From Bacteriovoracaceae bacterium UBA4573 (GTDB taxonomy: Bacteria; Bdellovibrionota; UBA1018; UBA923): 7,116 nt of DNA. The stretch covers positions 17,768-24,883 of the forward strand of contig DGKJ01000044.1 of the NCBI GenBank assembly GCA_002387735.1, in the 5' to 3' direction. Under the pieces are notes generated by a model, which worked only from the letters and a program-made list of their open reading frames with translations, made no database searches and was not told the origin of the DNA. Made by a program: the position numbers and the translations under genes. Numbering within the stretch: the first letter of the stretch is position 1; every line of letters starts with the position of its first letter. Below are positions 1-6,649 of this stretch, one piece after another.

Positions 1-811
1 TGTTCGATAACAACAAATCCTTACTCGACTGTTCCGCACCCGCCACGCCCGTTCGGAGCGAAAGCGCTACGTTGTAGCCACTTTTTGAAAGCGCATACAA
101 CAACTGCGCGGCCGAAGTGCCGTTACCCACGACTAAAATGGGTTGTTTCGCCCCTATCGGAATTCCCAATGCCCGCAATTGTTCCTCGCCCAAATACTCC
201 GAAGAATGCATTTGCGGAATAGCCGACTCTAAACGGCCAGGTAGTTGCGGAAGCTCAGGTTTCGAAAAGTTCCCCGTCGCATTCACCACTTGTTTGGCAA
301 TAATCACTCCGGTCGATGTCTCGAGCCGTAGCCGCCCGTCGAGTTGCTTACTCACCGCGTACACGGCCGTGTTAGTGCGAACGCGCGGCACCACCGAGTG
401 AGCATAACGTTCTAGATAATCCGCAAAATCTTTGGCCGAAACTTGTTCTGCATTCGGAAAACGATTTCCAAACGGGCCCTCAAGCGCGCTGTGTTCCCAA
501 CGCGTGACGAGCGGAAAATCAGATGGCATTCGGCGGCGCCAAGTGTCGCCAGGGCGCTCGCCCTGGTCTATCGTAAGCACCGCAGTCATCGGCAAGCGTT
601 TTGAAAGTTCGTACGCCACGCTCAAACCGCCGGGCCCTGCGCCCAAGATTACCACCGGTATTTCAATCGCAGTCTCCAAACCCGGTGCCGCTGTCGCAAC
701 TATTTCCCCGCAGTTCGATGCAGTCGCCAACGTGGGCGTTGCTGCCCAAAAAAATGCAATTCCAGCAGCTAGTATTGCGAAAACGTTAACTAACGCTTTG
801 ATTCTAGTCAT
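1..811 (-). CDS. Signal-peptide-bearing flavin-containing monooxygenase-like FAD/NAD(P) oxidoreductase (3' end outside window)
   Basis: This gene is partial: 270 codons are visible from an ATG at 811 and the frame stays open to the left edge. Residues 1-31 look like a Sec signal peptide or anchor (TRIK, then a hydrophobic run to about residue 24, then TPTLATA), with no twin-arginine. A first dinucleotide-binding motif GAGPGG is at residues 57-62. A GDTWRRR segment at 88-94 resembles the GGTW region of FMO-type enzymes. VNATG at 176-180 matches the conserved ATG motif, followed by a Pro-rich stretch and HSSEY at 202-206. A second Rossmann motif, VVGNGTSAA, is at 227-235. Two nucleotide sites in this order are typical of class B flavoprotein monooxygenases, which use FAD and NADPH to oxygenate heteroatoms or ketones; the substrate here is unknown. 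The Baeyer-Villiger fingerprint is not evident. An AGAGGA lies 12 nt upstream of the ATG, further than usual. The gene follows the 390-residue gene by 41 nt and is probably co-transcribed with it. Confidence 0.85.
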   Translation of the reverse strand, partial: MTRIKALVNVFAILAAGIAFFWAATPTLATASNCGEIVATAAPGLETAIEIPVVILGAGPGGLSVAYELSKRLPMTAVLTIDQGERPGDTWRRRMPSDFPLVTRWEHSALEGPFGNRFPNAEQVSAKDFADYLERYAHSVVPRVRTNTAVYAVSKQLDGRLRLETSTGVIIAKQVVNATGNFSKPELPQLPGRLESAIPQMHSSEYLGEEQLRALGIPIGAKQPILVVGNGTSAAQLLYALSKSGYNVALSLRTGVAGAEQSSKDLLLSN

Positions 812-852
812 ACAGTCTAAGTGTCCTCTATGCCGGGGGTTTTACTGTGAAG

Positions 853-2025
853 TTAACGAATAACTCTTTGCGTTTTGTTCGGCTCTGCGAGGGGAATTAA
901 GTACTCGCCAACCATCAAACTCTCAGGTGGGCGATACCCAAAATCTGGGTGTTCAAACCGCACCCAAGAATGGTTTGCAGGAATTAAAAGTCGCCCAACT
1001 GTGCGGTCGTAAGGTGCCGGCGCCGCCAACACGACCACTCGAGTCGAACCAATAATGGCTTGCTTAGTTTCTTCAATCGTCAAGCGGTCAAAGTTTTCAG
1101 CATTTGCACGCCAGTAAAAATCGCGTCGGTGAAGCGCCACGAATTCAGCCATCTCCGCAAACGCTCGGTCGCGCGCGCCGACAACTATTCGGCGTACTTC
1201 TTCTTTGCCACGTTCAACCGGCGAGTGCGCCAATTCGCTAGCAATTCCAACCACGATGTCGCTACGGTCTGCTTCGACACGCTTTAAATTTTCGAAGGCG
1301 GCCACAGGGTCATAAAAGCGGTTGGTATAATTGGTGTACTTAATTTTAAATCCGTCAGGGCGCAACGCGACGGCAGCCCCCTTCGTGCGTGCGACAACCT
1401 CATGGGGAATCGTTGCAATGGCCAGAAGCTCGCTCGCTAAGTCGATCATACGGCCAAACACTTTGCGTCGTTCAATTTCGGTTGTGGTAATTTCGTCACG
1501 AACTGAAAGTTCAAGCCAACGCGTTAGTATCGCCAGATCACCCACAACTTTGTCCGCTTGAATCTCGGCTTGAAAAAGTTCTTCTTCACCATGAAACTCT
1601 TGGTCCTGGCTATCGTGTTTCCATAAAAATTTTTGATTCAAAAAGTTTTCAAGCTCTGAGGCCGTTCCAAGGTCTAACGTTTGTCGAAACTCCGTACGAC
1701 CCACAAGCTCCCTAGTGAGCGTGTCGACGTAATCTCTCACCGTAGGTCCATTGACGAGCATTGGATTTAAAATCTTCTTCAGTTCTATGTTTTCAATGCG
1801 AATGGCTCGGACTCGGGCCAAAAATCGATGCCGAAGGTTTAAAAATTCTACTTGATGGGGCCCGTTAATTGGTAACGGAAACATTTCAAACAACGCAGCA
1901 TCTTGGCGAATTTCATTGGCACGAAGCAGTTTGCGACAAGTCGTTGGTTCCGCCTCCACCGAGTTGGCCCATGCGGACGCGCTTGCGAAAAACAGCGATA
2001 CTGCAAAAATGAAAATCCGATTCAT
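853..2025 (-). CDS. Exported protein of unknown family, 390 aa
   Basis: I do not recognise the family. Residues 1-20 form a clear Sec signal peptide: MNR, a hydrophobic core, then ASAWA, with likely cleavage before NSVEAEP. The mature part has one Cys near its start (Cys30, in TTCRKLL) and no further membrane segment. It is rich in charged, probably helical stretches (about 60-90, 95-135, 150-215 and 240-300), followed by a more beta-like C-terminus containing RLLIPANHSW (345-354) and GYRPPESLMVGEYLIPL (363-379). There is no lipobox, because the residue before Cys30 is Thr. The product is predicted to be periplasmic or outer-envelope. It lies 69 nt after the MutS-like gene and 41 nt before the oxidoreductase. 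No Shine-Dalgarno sequence is visible before the ATG (the upstream bases read TAACCCTGCATT). The first residues after the Cys follow the same C-x2-L-L-x2-N spacing as the MutS-like neighbour, suggesting a shared N-terminal signal or segment. Confidence 0.85.
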   Translation of the reverse strand: MNRIFIFAVSLFFASASAWANSVEAEPTTCRKLLRANEIRQDAALFEMFPLPINGPHQVEFLNLRHRFLARVRAIRIENIELKKILNPMLVNGPTVRDYVDTLTRELVGRTEFRQTLDLGTASELENFLNQKFLWKHDSQDQEFHGEEELFQAEIQADKVVGDLAILTRWLELSVRDEITTTEIERRKVFGRMIDLASELLAIATIPHEVVARTKGAAVALRPDGFKIKYTNYTNRFYDPVAAFENLKRVEADRSDIVVGIASELAHSPVERGKEEVRRIVVGARDRAFAEMAEFVALHRRDFYWRANAENFDRLTIEETKQAIIGSTRVVVLAAPAPYDRTVGRLLIPANHSWVRFEHPDFGYRPPESLMVGEYLIPLAEPNKTQRVIR

Positions 2026-2034
2026 AATGCAGGG

Positions 2035-2074
2035 TTAGTAACACGACGCGGCATATTCTGTCAATAAAGGTCAA
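2035..2074 (-). promoter_or_regulatory. Candidate promoter / direct-repeat site upstream of the 390-aa gene
   Basis: Read on the minus strand, TTGAC occurs twice with a 10-base period (2070-2074 and 2060-2064). The second copy completes a perfect -35 hexamer TTGACA at 2059-2064. The -10 is poor: TACTAA at 2035-2040 with an 18-base spacer, or GTTACT at 2037-2042 with 16, each matching about three of six consensus bases. If it is used, the transcript would begin only a few bases before the ATG at 2025, which fits the lack of a ribosome binding site there. The repeat spacing of about one helical turn could instead be an operator. The weak -10 keeps confidence low. Confidence 0.25.
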
Positions 2075-2094
2075 GTATAGGGATTGGCCGCTAA

Positions 2095-3822
2095 CTAGTC
2101 TTTTTTAAAGCCATATTCGTCTTCAGCTAGACGTCTTAGTTCGTCGGGCAGCTGTTCTTCGGCCATGATCTTAAGCGCATTTCGGACCGGTGAAACCCCG
2201 CGGGTGACCTTAAAGGGGTGCTCACTTAAACCGCCGATTTGAATATTTCTAAAACCACCAAGTTCGGCCTCAAGGTTTCCAAGCTCGTGACTGTGGCTGC
2301 TGGCAATGGCGAGCAGGCCGCGCCCGTGCAAATACCGCAAAAATGCCGTCTCAGCCGCGATTTTCTGATCGTGGGAAGTGCCAGAGAATAGTTCGTCGGT
2401 TAGCACCAACGCGTGGCGTGTGCCATCGAGTGCGTCGATAAGGGCTTTAACTCGGCGAATTTCGTTTCTAAACAAACTGGTGCCGTCGAGCGTGGAGTCG
2501 GCCCGTTGCATGGTGCTCAATAACAGCACCGGAGTCAGGCGCGCACTCGTAGCGGGCACGGGCGCCCCCACCTGAGCAAGTACGACAGCCTGTGCGATTT
2601 GACGAACGTAAGTGGTTTTACCACCCGCGTTCTCACCAGTTAAAAATAAAACCCGGTCGCCCAAACTCTGATCAGCGGCAAGCACAGCGTGGTTCGGCAC
2701 CGGCACTTCCGGTTTGCTCAAATCCAGCAGTGCATTGCGCCCATCAATAATGCTCACTTGAGTGGCTACCGGCGCCTGCTCCGAGTCTTCGATAATGTGC
2801 GGAAGCGTGTAGGGTTTCTCGGCCGTCGAAGCACTGAGTAACCGCGAAAACGAAAGTAGTGCGTCGACCTCGGCAGTGGCTGACGTTAAGCCCGCTAGCA
2901 GATGAATTTTTTCTCGAACAGTGGCCGCAGCCCGCTCGATAGGTAAATTCATGAGAAACAAGTTGTCGACCACCGAACCAGAGGTTGGTTGGTAAAGCAC
3001 GCTTTCGATTTTCGAGACCAGCTCTTTTACGTCTAGCGGATCTTGTTTTTTGTCGACCATCGCTAGAAACTCGCCGAGCGAACGCAAATAATCGCTTTTT
3101 GCGTGAGTCAGTAGCGCTTTGGAAAGCGAGCGAAAAGTGATGGTGAACATGGTGAGGTCGTGAATTTCTTTACGGCGGTGGCGCATGGTGGCCGTGTTCA
3201 TGGTCGAAGCAGTACCGAACAACATTCGCTGACCTGTTAATTTACCAGCTAGCGCCAGCGCTGGAACCGCGAAACGTTGCACGGCATTGTAAACTTTACG
3301 GCGTGGCGTGGGTTCGTCGGTGAACGGTTTTAAAAACGCCAGCGCGTCGCGTTCCATGAGGTCTTTCGGGTCAGTCTTCGTACGCAGCACTTTTTCGTAC
3401 ACCCAACTCGTCATGCGGTCTTCAATCATGTAGTGGCGCTCAAAATTGCGAATCGAAGCAAGCGCGTGCACCACCGCTTCCCGCAACGCCCGGTTTTCGT
3501 GCAGTTCGCGCACCCCAGTCTGGGCCGCTATAATCGAAGCTGGGTTAGACCACGGGTTGGCCAGTAGCCAAGCAATGCGACGTTTTCCAAAACTAGTTTC
3601 CGCATTCTTACCAAGCGAAACAGCCAAAAGATGCAGGTCAAGTTCGCGGTACTGCGCTGCGGTCATGGGGTTTACTTGGCGGCCGTAATCGTGAATGGGT
3701 CCACCATTTTTAAAATGAGCAATTGCAATTTCTCGATTGGAATCGAGCAGACTTTTGCAATTGTAAGCGGCAACCGAAGCTTGGCTAGTGACCAGCAGAA
3801 TGAATGCAAGAATATGAAACAT
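2095..3822 (-). CDS. MutS-family ATPase with an N-terminal signal-like segment (MutS core + domain V), 575 aa
   Basis: The C-terminal part is a MutS-type ATPase domain: Walker A GENAGGKTT at residues 396-404, an ABC-signature-like loop around ADSTLDGTSLF (441-451), Walker B ALVLTDELFSGTS (471-483) and the His-loop SSHSHEL (508-514). The end (VTRGVSPVRNALKIM) fits the usual MutS C-terminus. Residues about 55-120 (LDLHLL, FGKRRIAWLLANP, QTGVRELHEN) resemble the start of the MutS helical core, domain III. The mismatch-binding N-terminal domain and its Phe-x-Glu motif are absent, as is domain II, so this is a MutS-related paralogue and not the repair protein. Residues 4-19 are hydrophobic, ending SVAA before YNCKSLL, and look like a signal peptide or anchor, although the n-region has no Lys or Arg. 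The ATG at 3822 has a weak GGGG seven bases upstream. The next in-frame Met (53) has no ribosome site, so the long start is preferred. Whether the ATPase sits in the cytoplasm or the periplasm cannot be decided from sequence. Confidence 0.9.
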   Translation of the reverse strand: MFHILAFILLVTSQASVAAYNCKSLLDSNREIAIAHFKNGGPIHDYGRQVNPMTAAQYRELDLHLLAVSLGKNAETSFGKRRIAWLLANPWSNPASIIAAQTGVRELHENRALREAVVHALASIRNFERHYMIEDRMTSWVYEKVLRTKTDPKDLMERDALAFLKPFTDEPTPRRKVYNAVQRFAVPALALAGKLTGQRMLFGTASTMNTATMRHRRKEIHDLTMFTITFRSLSKALLTHAKSDYLRSLGEFLAMVDKKQDPLDVKELVSKIESVLYQPTSGSVVDNLFLMNLPIERAAATVREKIHLLAGLTSATAEVDALLSFSRLLSASTAEKPYTLPHIIEDSEQAPVATQVSIIDGRNALLDLSKPEVPVPNHAVLAADQSLGDRVLFLTGENAGGKTTYVRQIAQAVVLAQVGAPVPATSARLTPVLLLSTMQRADSTLDGTSLFRNEIRRVKALIDALDGTRHALVLTDELFSGTSHDQKIAAETAFLRYLHGRGLLAIASSHSHELGNLEAELGGFRNIQIGGLSEHPFKVTRGVSPVRNALKIMAEEQLPDELRRLAEDEYGFKKD

Positions 3823-3861
3823 TTGAATACCCCAGAAAAACGGTCCTACTATAGCGGGGTG

Positions 3862-4986
3862 TCAAAGTCCAGGAGGTGTGAGGTTGCGCTTGGCTTTAAC
3901 GGCAGTGCCAGTGGCCAGCATGCGGTAGGCCCGAGTATCGGTGCCGCCCAGGTCCCGGTACCCTTCGATTAACTTTACGGCAAACGAAATGCCGATCACA
4001 CCGTGAGCCCCTAGTTTGAATGCGCGGCTTGCCAGTTCTCGGGTAAGTTTTTCGGTAACTTGTTCGAATTCGTGGGACTGAGGCGCCTCGGCCACTGAGG
4101 CAGGAACAATTTCACTCAAGGTAATAGCAGATAAAATACGGGTGATCGTAAAACCGGCGAAATCGCCGATCGTAGCCGTAAAAACGTCGGCCTCGGAACC
4201 CGGTTCATCGCCAAGATCGTGGGCGTCAGTGGTGCGTTTTCGGAAGTGGTCAGGGTCGATAAGTTCGTCGTCGGGAACTTGGCCCTCGACGATTTCGTCG
4301 GACAAGGCGATTTCTACGGTATCTACCAGATCGAAAATTTTTTGGCCCAACTGAATGGCGGCGTATTCCGAAATACGAGGGACCATGAGTTTTCCCACTG
4401 AAAGCTGAGTTTCGACGTCTTCAAAACGCACGCCGTATTCATCGGACGTCAAGACGCCTTTTATTCGCTCAATTTTTTCGGCGTTAAAGGTGCCTTTTGC
4501 GAAAAGAGAAAAAGCCGGGTTGGCTTCGACCGTCGGATGCCCAATGGTCATGCGGCCGGCAAATTCCCCAACCGACTTTAGAGTGGCCTTGGCTGACTGG
4601 TCAGCTTCCGGAGAATGCTGAGGTTGGTCGAGGCCAGCCGGTGGCGCATCGAGCGGGGTTTCAGGGGCACTCGCCTGCAACGCCGACAACGCCTGATCAC
4701 TGGCGGGAGCGGACGCTTCGTTTACCTCTGAAAAAGCTTGGTCCGGTTCGGGCGCAGACCCCAGTTCTATGGGGGACTCGGACTGGGGATCTAAGCCCTC
4801 GAGAGGGGCGGCAAACTCGGTTTGAGGTGCAGCGAAATCGCTTATCGTTCCCTCTTTGGGGGGTTCTGTTTTTTTTGTGCTCGGCGCCGCCGTGGCTTCG
4901 CGAGTGGTTTCGATTTCGAAACCCTCGTCGATTGCGTGGACTTCAAGATCCGGCAATAAATCTGATTTTTCGTTCTCGTTACTCAC
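3862..4986 (-). CDS. Protein with acidic disordered N-terminus and C-terminal YbjQ/UPF0145-like domain, 374 aa
   Basis: Residues about 268-367 (FTATIGDFAGFTITRILSA, then RELASRAFKLGAHGVIGISF, then YRMLATGTAVKAKR) follow the YbjQ/UPF0145 pattern: a strand-rich start, a helix leading into LGA-x-x-VIG, and a final GTAVK strand. The family's function is not established; it is often named heavy-metal-binding, but this protein contains no Cys at all. Residues 1-135 are Pro/Ala/Glu/Asp/Ser-rich and presumably disordered, with imperfect repeats starting SAP at 77, 92 and 106. A middle region (about 138-232, including VPRISEYAAIQLGQKIF) looks folded, but I cannot name it. There is no signal peptide or membrane segment, so a cytoplasmic location is likely. 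The start is GTG at 4986, seven bases after the stop of the DUF2079 gene and with no clear ribosome site. No in-frame ATG lies upstream before a stop, and the next Met is residue 146, so translational coupling is likely. Confidence 0.8.
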   Translation of the reverse strand: MSNENEKSDLLPDLEVHAIDEGFEIETTREATAAPSTKKTEPPKEGTISDFAAPQTEFAAPLEGLDPQSESPIELGSAPEPDQAFSEVNEASAPASDQALSALQASAPETPLDAPPAGLDQPQHSPEADQSAKATLKSVGEFAGRMTIGHPTVEANPAFSLFAKGTFNAEKIERIKGVLTSDEYGVRFEDVETQLSVGKLMVPRISEYAAIQLGQKIFDLVDTVEIALSDEIVEGQVPDDELIDPDHFRKRTTDAHDLGDEPGSEADVFTATIGDFAGFTITRILSAITLSEIVPASVAEAPQSHEFEQVTEKLTRELASRAFKLGAHGVIGISFAVKLIEGYRDLGGTDTRAYRMLATGTAVKAKRNLTPPGL

Positions 4987-4993
4987 GTTGAAA

Positions 4994-6649
4994 TTATTGT
5001 ACGTCGATCAGGCCAGGGGCTGCAAATTTCTTGAAGATAAGAAATCCGTCGGTATCGATCACTTTCTGATAGGCTGCGGGGTCGAGCGAGGCGGCAACTT
5101 TTTCCAGGTTGTTCACCCCCCATTGAGAGCGCCACGGGCTTAGATCGAACACGACATAATCGGTCGTGGGCGGGGTGCCACGGAAAAGGTCCGCCTGGGT
5201 CCGAGTGCAAACGTGCGGGTGCACGATCATTTGAGCCGTAACCGAAACGTTAGGTGGAATTTGTTCGAGCACCTTTGAAATAAAGGCATCGCGCTCATCA
5301 GGGCGAAACTCGCGCACGGTAAACGCCGGACTACGCCCGAAAAACAGCATAAACAAAAGCACGAGCGTCATGAGCAGCTCAGGCCGACCGGGGTTCAAGC
5401 GTCGCGAAAAAAAAGAAACACCGCCGCTGAGCAAAGTTTGCACGCCACTTATCAATACGTAGAATAAAAACGGAATGAGCACGCACTCATAGTGAAAACC
5501 GAATTTAAGGTCGAGAGCCGTATTCATGGCAAGACCAGCGCAGGCAATTAAAAAGGGAATCGGCGCGGCCCAAGCAAACGGCACAAATGGCGTGAGCACT
5601 TTTAACACGTAACGCAGATTCTCGCGCTGAATCATGCGAGCCCAAACTTCTTCTAAAAGTTGTAGGGGGCGAACAGTCGAGGCTTCCACGATTCCGGCGG
5701 CGTCTAATCCGAAACGCTTGGCCAGCATGGTGGGCCCGGCACCTGAAAAATAGGGCGTTACGTAAAGGTTTACTACACTCAACACAATCAACGAAGTCAC
5801 TGCGAGGCTCACGCCCACCAAAACGTGACGTTGTTTTTTTCGCCCCGCCACCCAGAGACCAAGTAACATCGTAAAAATTCCGGCGTTTTCTTTTATGAAC
5901 CATGCAGCAACACAAGAAAGCACAAAGAGCGTCATGCGCTGCCGTTCCAACGCTAATAGCGCACCCAAGAAAACTGGAACGAATAAATTGTCTTCGCGTA
6001 AATCGAAAATATTAGCCATTCGAAGTGGCTGGTAGATTAAAAACAGAGAACCCAGAACCACGGCCCATTCCCGGGGCACTTTTTTTGCGCGTGCAAGTTT
6101 GTACACCAACACCGCAGAAAGCCCCAGCAACGAGGCCTGCGCCAGGAACAGCGAATACGCTTCGCTCCACAAACGGTAAATCGGCGTGAAAAGCGCGAGC
6201 AAGGGTGAAAAATGTTCGCCCAGATACGATCCACCAGTTGCGATTGAGGCCCGCAAAAAACCGTGGCGATCAGTGCCCGCAATACTTTGCAGGACGTAAC
6301 TTAAATCGTAGGCGCTCGCTTGAAACGAATCATAACGCCACGACGATATCCAAAAATGAAAGGCAATGTAGAGACCAATACCAACTGAAAGTAAGGTAAT
6401 GGGCTGACGCTGAATAAATTGTAGGGTGGCGTTAGCAAACTTAGATTCATTGCTCGAGAGCCACTTGCGCGACATTTGAAAACGCAAAACCCACAGAACC
6501 AGAATGGTCCAAGCAAAAGGGTCGATTTGGGCTAACTCAAAATGAAATTGCTCGGAGCGGTGGTAGTAACCCCCGGTGAGCACAAGCAGGCCGACGAACG
6601 CGTACAACCCAAACAAAACTCGGTCTAAGACTCTTACGCTCCGTGACAC
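4994..6649 (-). CDS. DUF2079 family polytopic membrane protein, 551 aa
   Basis: This is an inner-membrane protein with roughly ten to twelve hydrophobic segments (for example 11-26, 45-57, 84-100, 165-184, 195-207, 221-235, 239-267, 275-297, 350-373, 385-403 and 425-438). It ends in a soluble domain from about 440. Family-specific features are AYDLSYVLQS at 113-122, GSYLGEHFSPLLALFTPIYRL at 140-160, FDLREDNLFVP at 215-225 with ALERQR and FIKENAG soon after, and the C-terminal IPPNVSVTAQ (464-473) and DYVVFDLSP (497-505). DUF2079 proteins are thought to belong with GT-C-type glycosyltransferases, but substrate and role are unknown. The likely start is GTG at 6649, inside the last codons of secA (16-nt overlap), with only an A-rich, weak ribosome site; this suggests translational coupling. 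The next gene starts 7 nt after its TAA stop. A start slightly further downstream is possible. Confidence 0.88.
   Translation of the reverse strand: MSRSVRVLDRVLFGLYAFVGLLVLTGGYYHRSEQFHFELAQIDPFAWTILVLWVLRFQMSRKWLSSNESKFANATLQFIQRQPITLLSVGIGLYIAFHFWISSWRYDSFQASAYDLSYVLQSIAGTDRHGFLRASIATGGSYLGEHFSPLLALFTPIYRLWSEAYSLFLAQASLLGLSAVLVYKLARAKKVPREWAVVLGSLFLIYQPLRMANIFDLREDNLFVPVFLGALLALERQRMTLFVLSCVAAWFIKENAGIFTMLLGLWVAGRKKQRHVLVGVSLAVTSLIVLSVVNLYVTPYFSGAGPTMLAKRFGLDAAGIVEASTVRPLQLLEEVWARMIQRENLRYVLKVLTPFVPFAWAAPIPFLIACAGLAMNTALDLKFGFHYECVLIPFLFYVLISGVQTLLSGGVSFFSRRLNPGRPELLMTLVLLFMLFFGRSPAFTVREFRPDERDAFISKVLEQIPPNVSVTAQMIVHPHVCTRTQADLFRGTPPTTDYVVFDLSPWRSQWGVNNLEKVAASLDPAAYQKVIDTDGFLIFKKFAAPGLIDVQ

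Noticed and set aside
1..811. Calling the oxidoreductase a Baeyer-Villiger monooxygenase
   Set aside because: The fingerprint Phe-x-Gly-x3-His-x3-Trp-Pro/Asp is not seen between the ATG motif and the second Rossmann motif; only a general FMO-like pattern is supported.
812..848. ACAGT/ACTGT inverted repeat between the 390-aa gene and the oxidoreductase
   Set aside because: Five base pairs around a 27-base loop with no T-tract is expected by chance and is not a credible terminator.
2095..3822. Calling this gene mutS, the mismatch repair protein
   Set aside because: The mismatch-recognition domain with Phe-x-Glu and domain II are missing, the length is about two thirds of MutS, and the N-terminus is hydrophobic; only the core and ATPase domain match.
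1..3822. The Cys residues after the signal segments as lipoprotein attachment sites
   Set aside because: The positions before each Cys (AYN, PTT, ASN) do not fit a lipobox, which needs a small residue (Gly, Ala or Ser) directly before the Cys.
3829..3860. Inverted repeat ACCCC/GGGGT between the YbjQ-like and MutS-like genes, possibly a terminator or a hairpin hiding the GGGG ribosome site
   Set aside because: The stem is only 5 bp with a 22-base loop and no following T-run; too weak to support either role.
3860..3865. Perfect TTGACA on the minus strand before the MutS-like gene
   Set aside because: It overlaps the stop codon of the upstream gene, and no -10-like hexamer lies at 15-19 bases; TATAGT is only six bases away.
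4497..4991. 164-codon open frame on the plus strand opposite the YbjQ-like gene, and similar long plus-strand frames at 117-401, 432-863 and 3631-3972
   Set aside because: They lie antisense to well-supported genes, have low-complexity or Arg/Ser/Pro-rich products without recognisable motifs, and fit being shadows of the coding strand.
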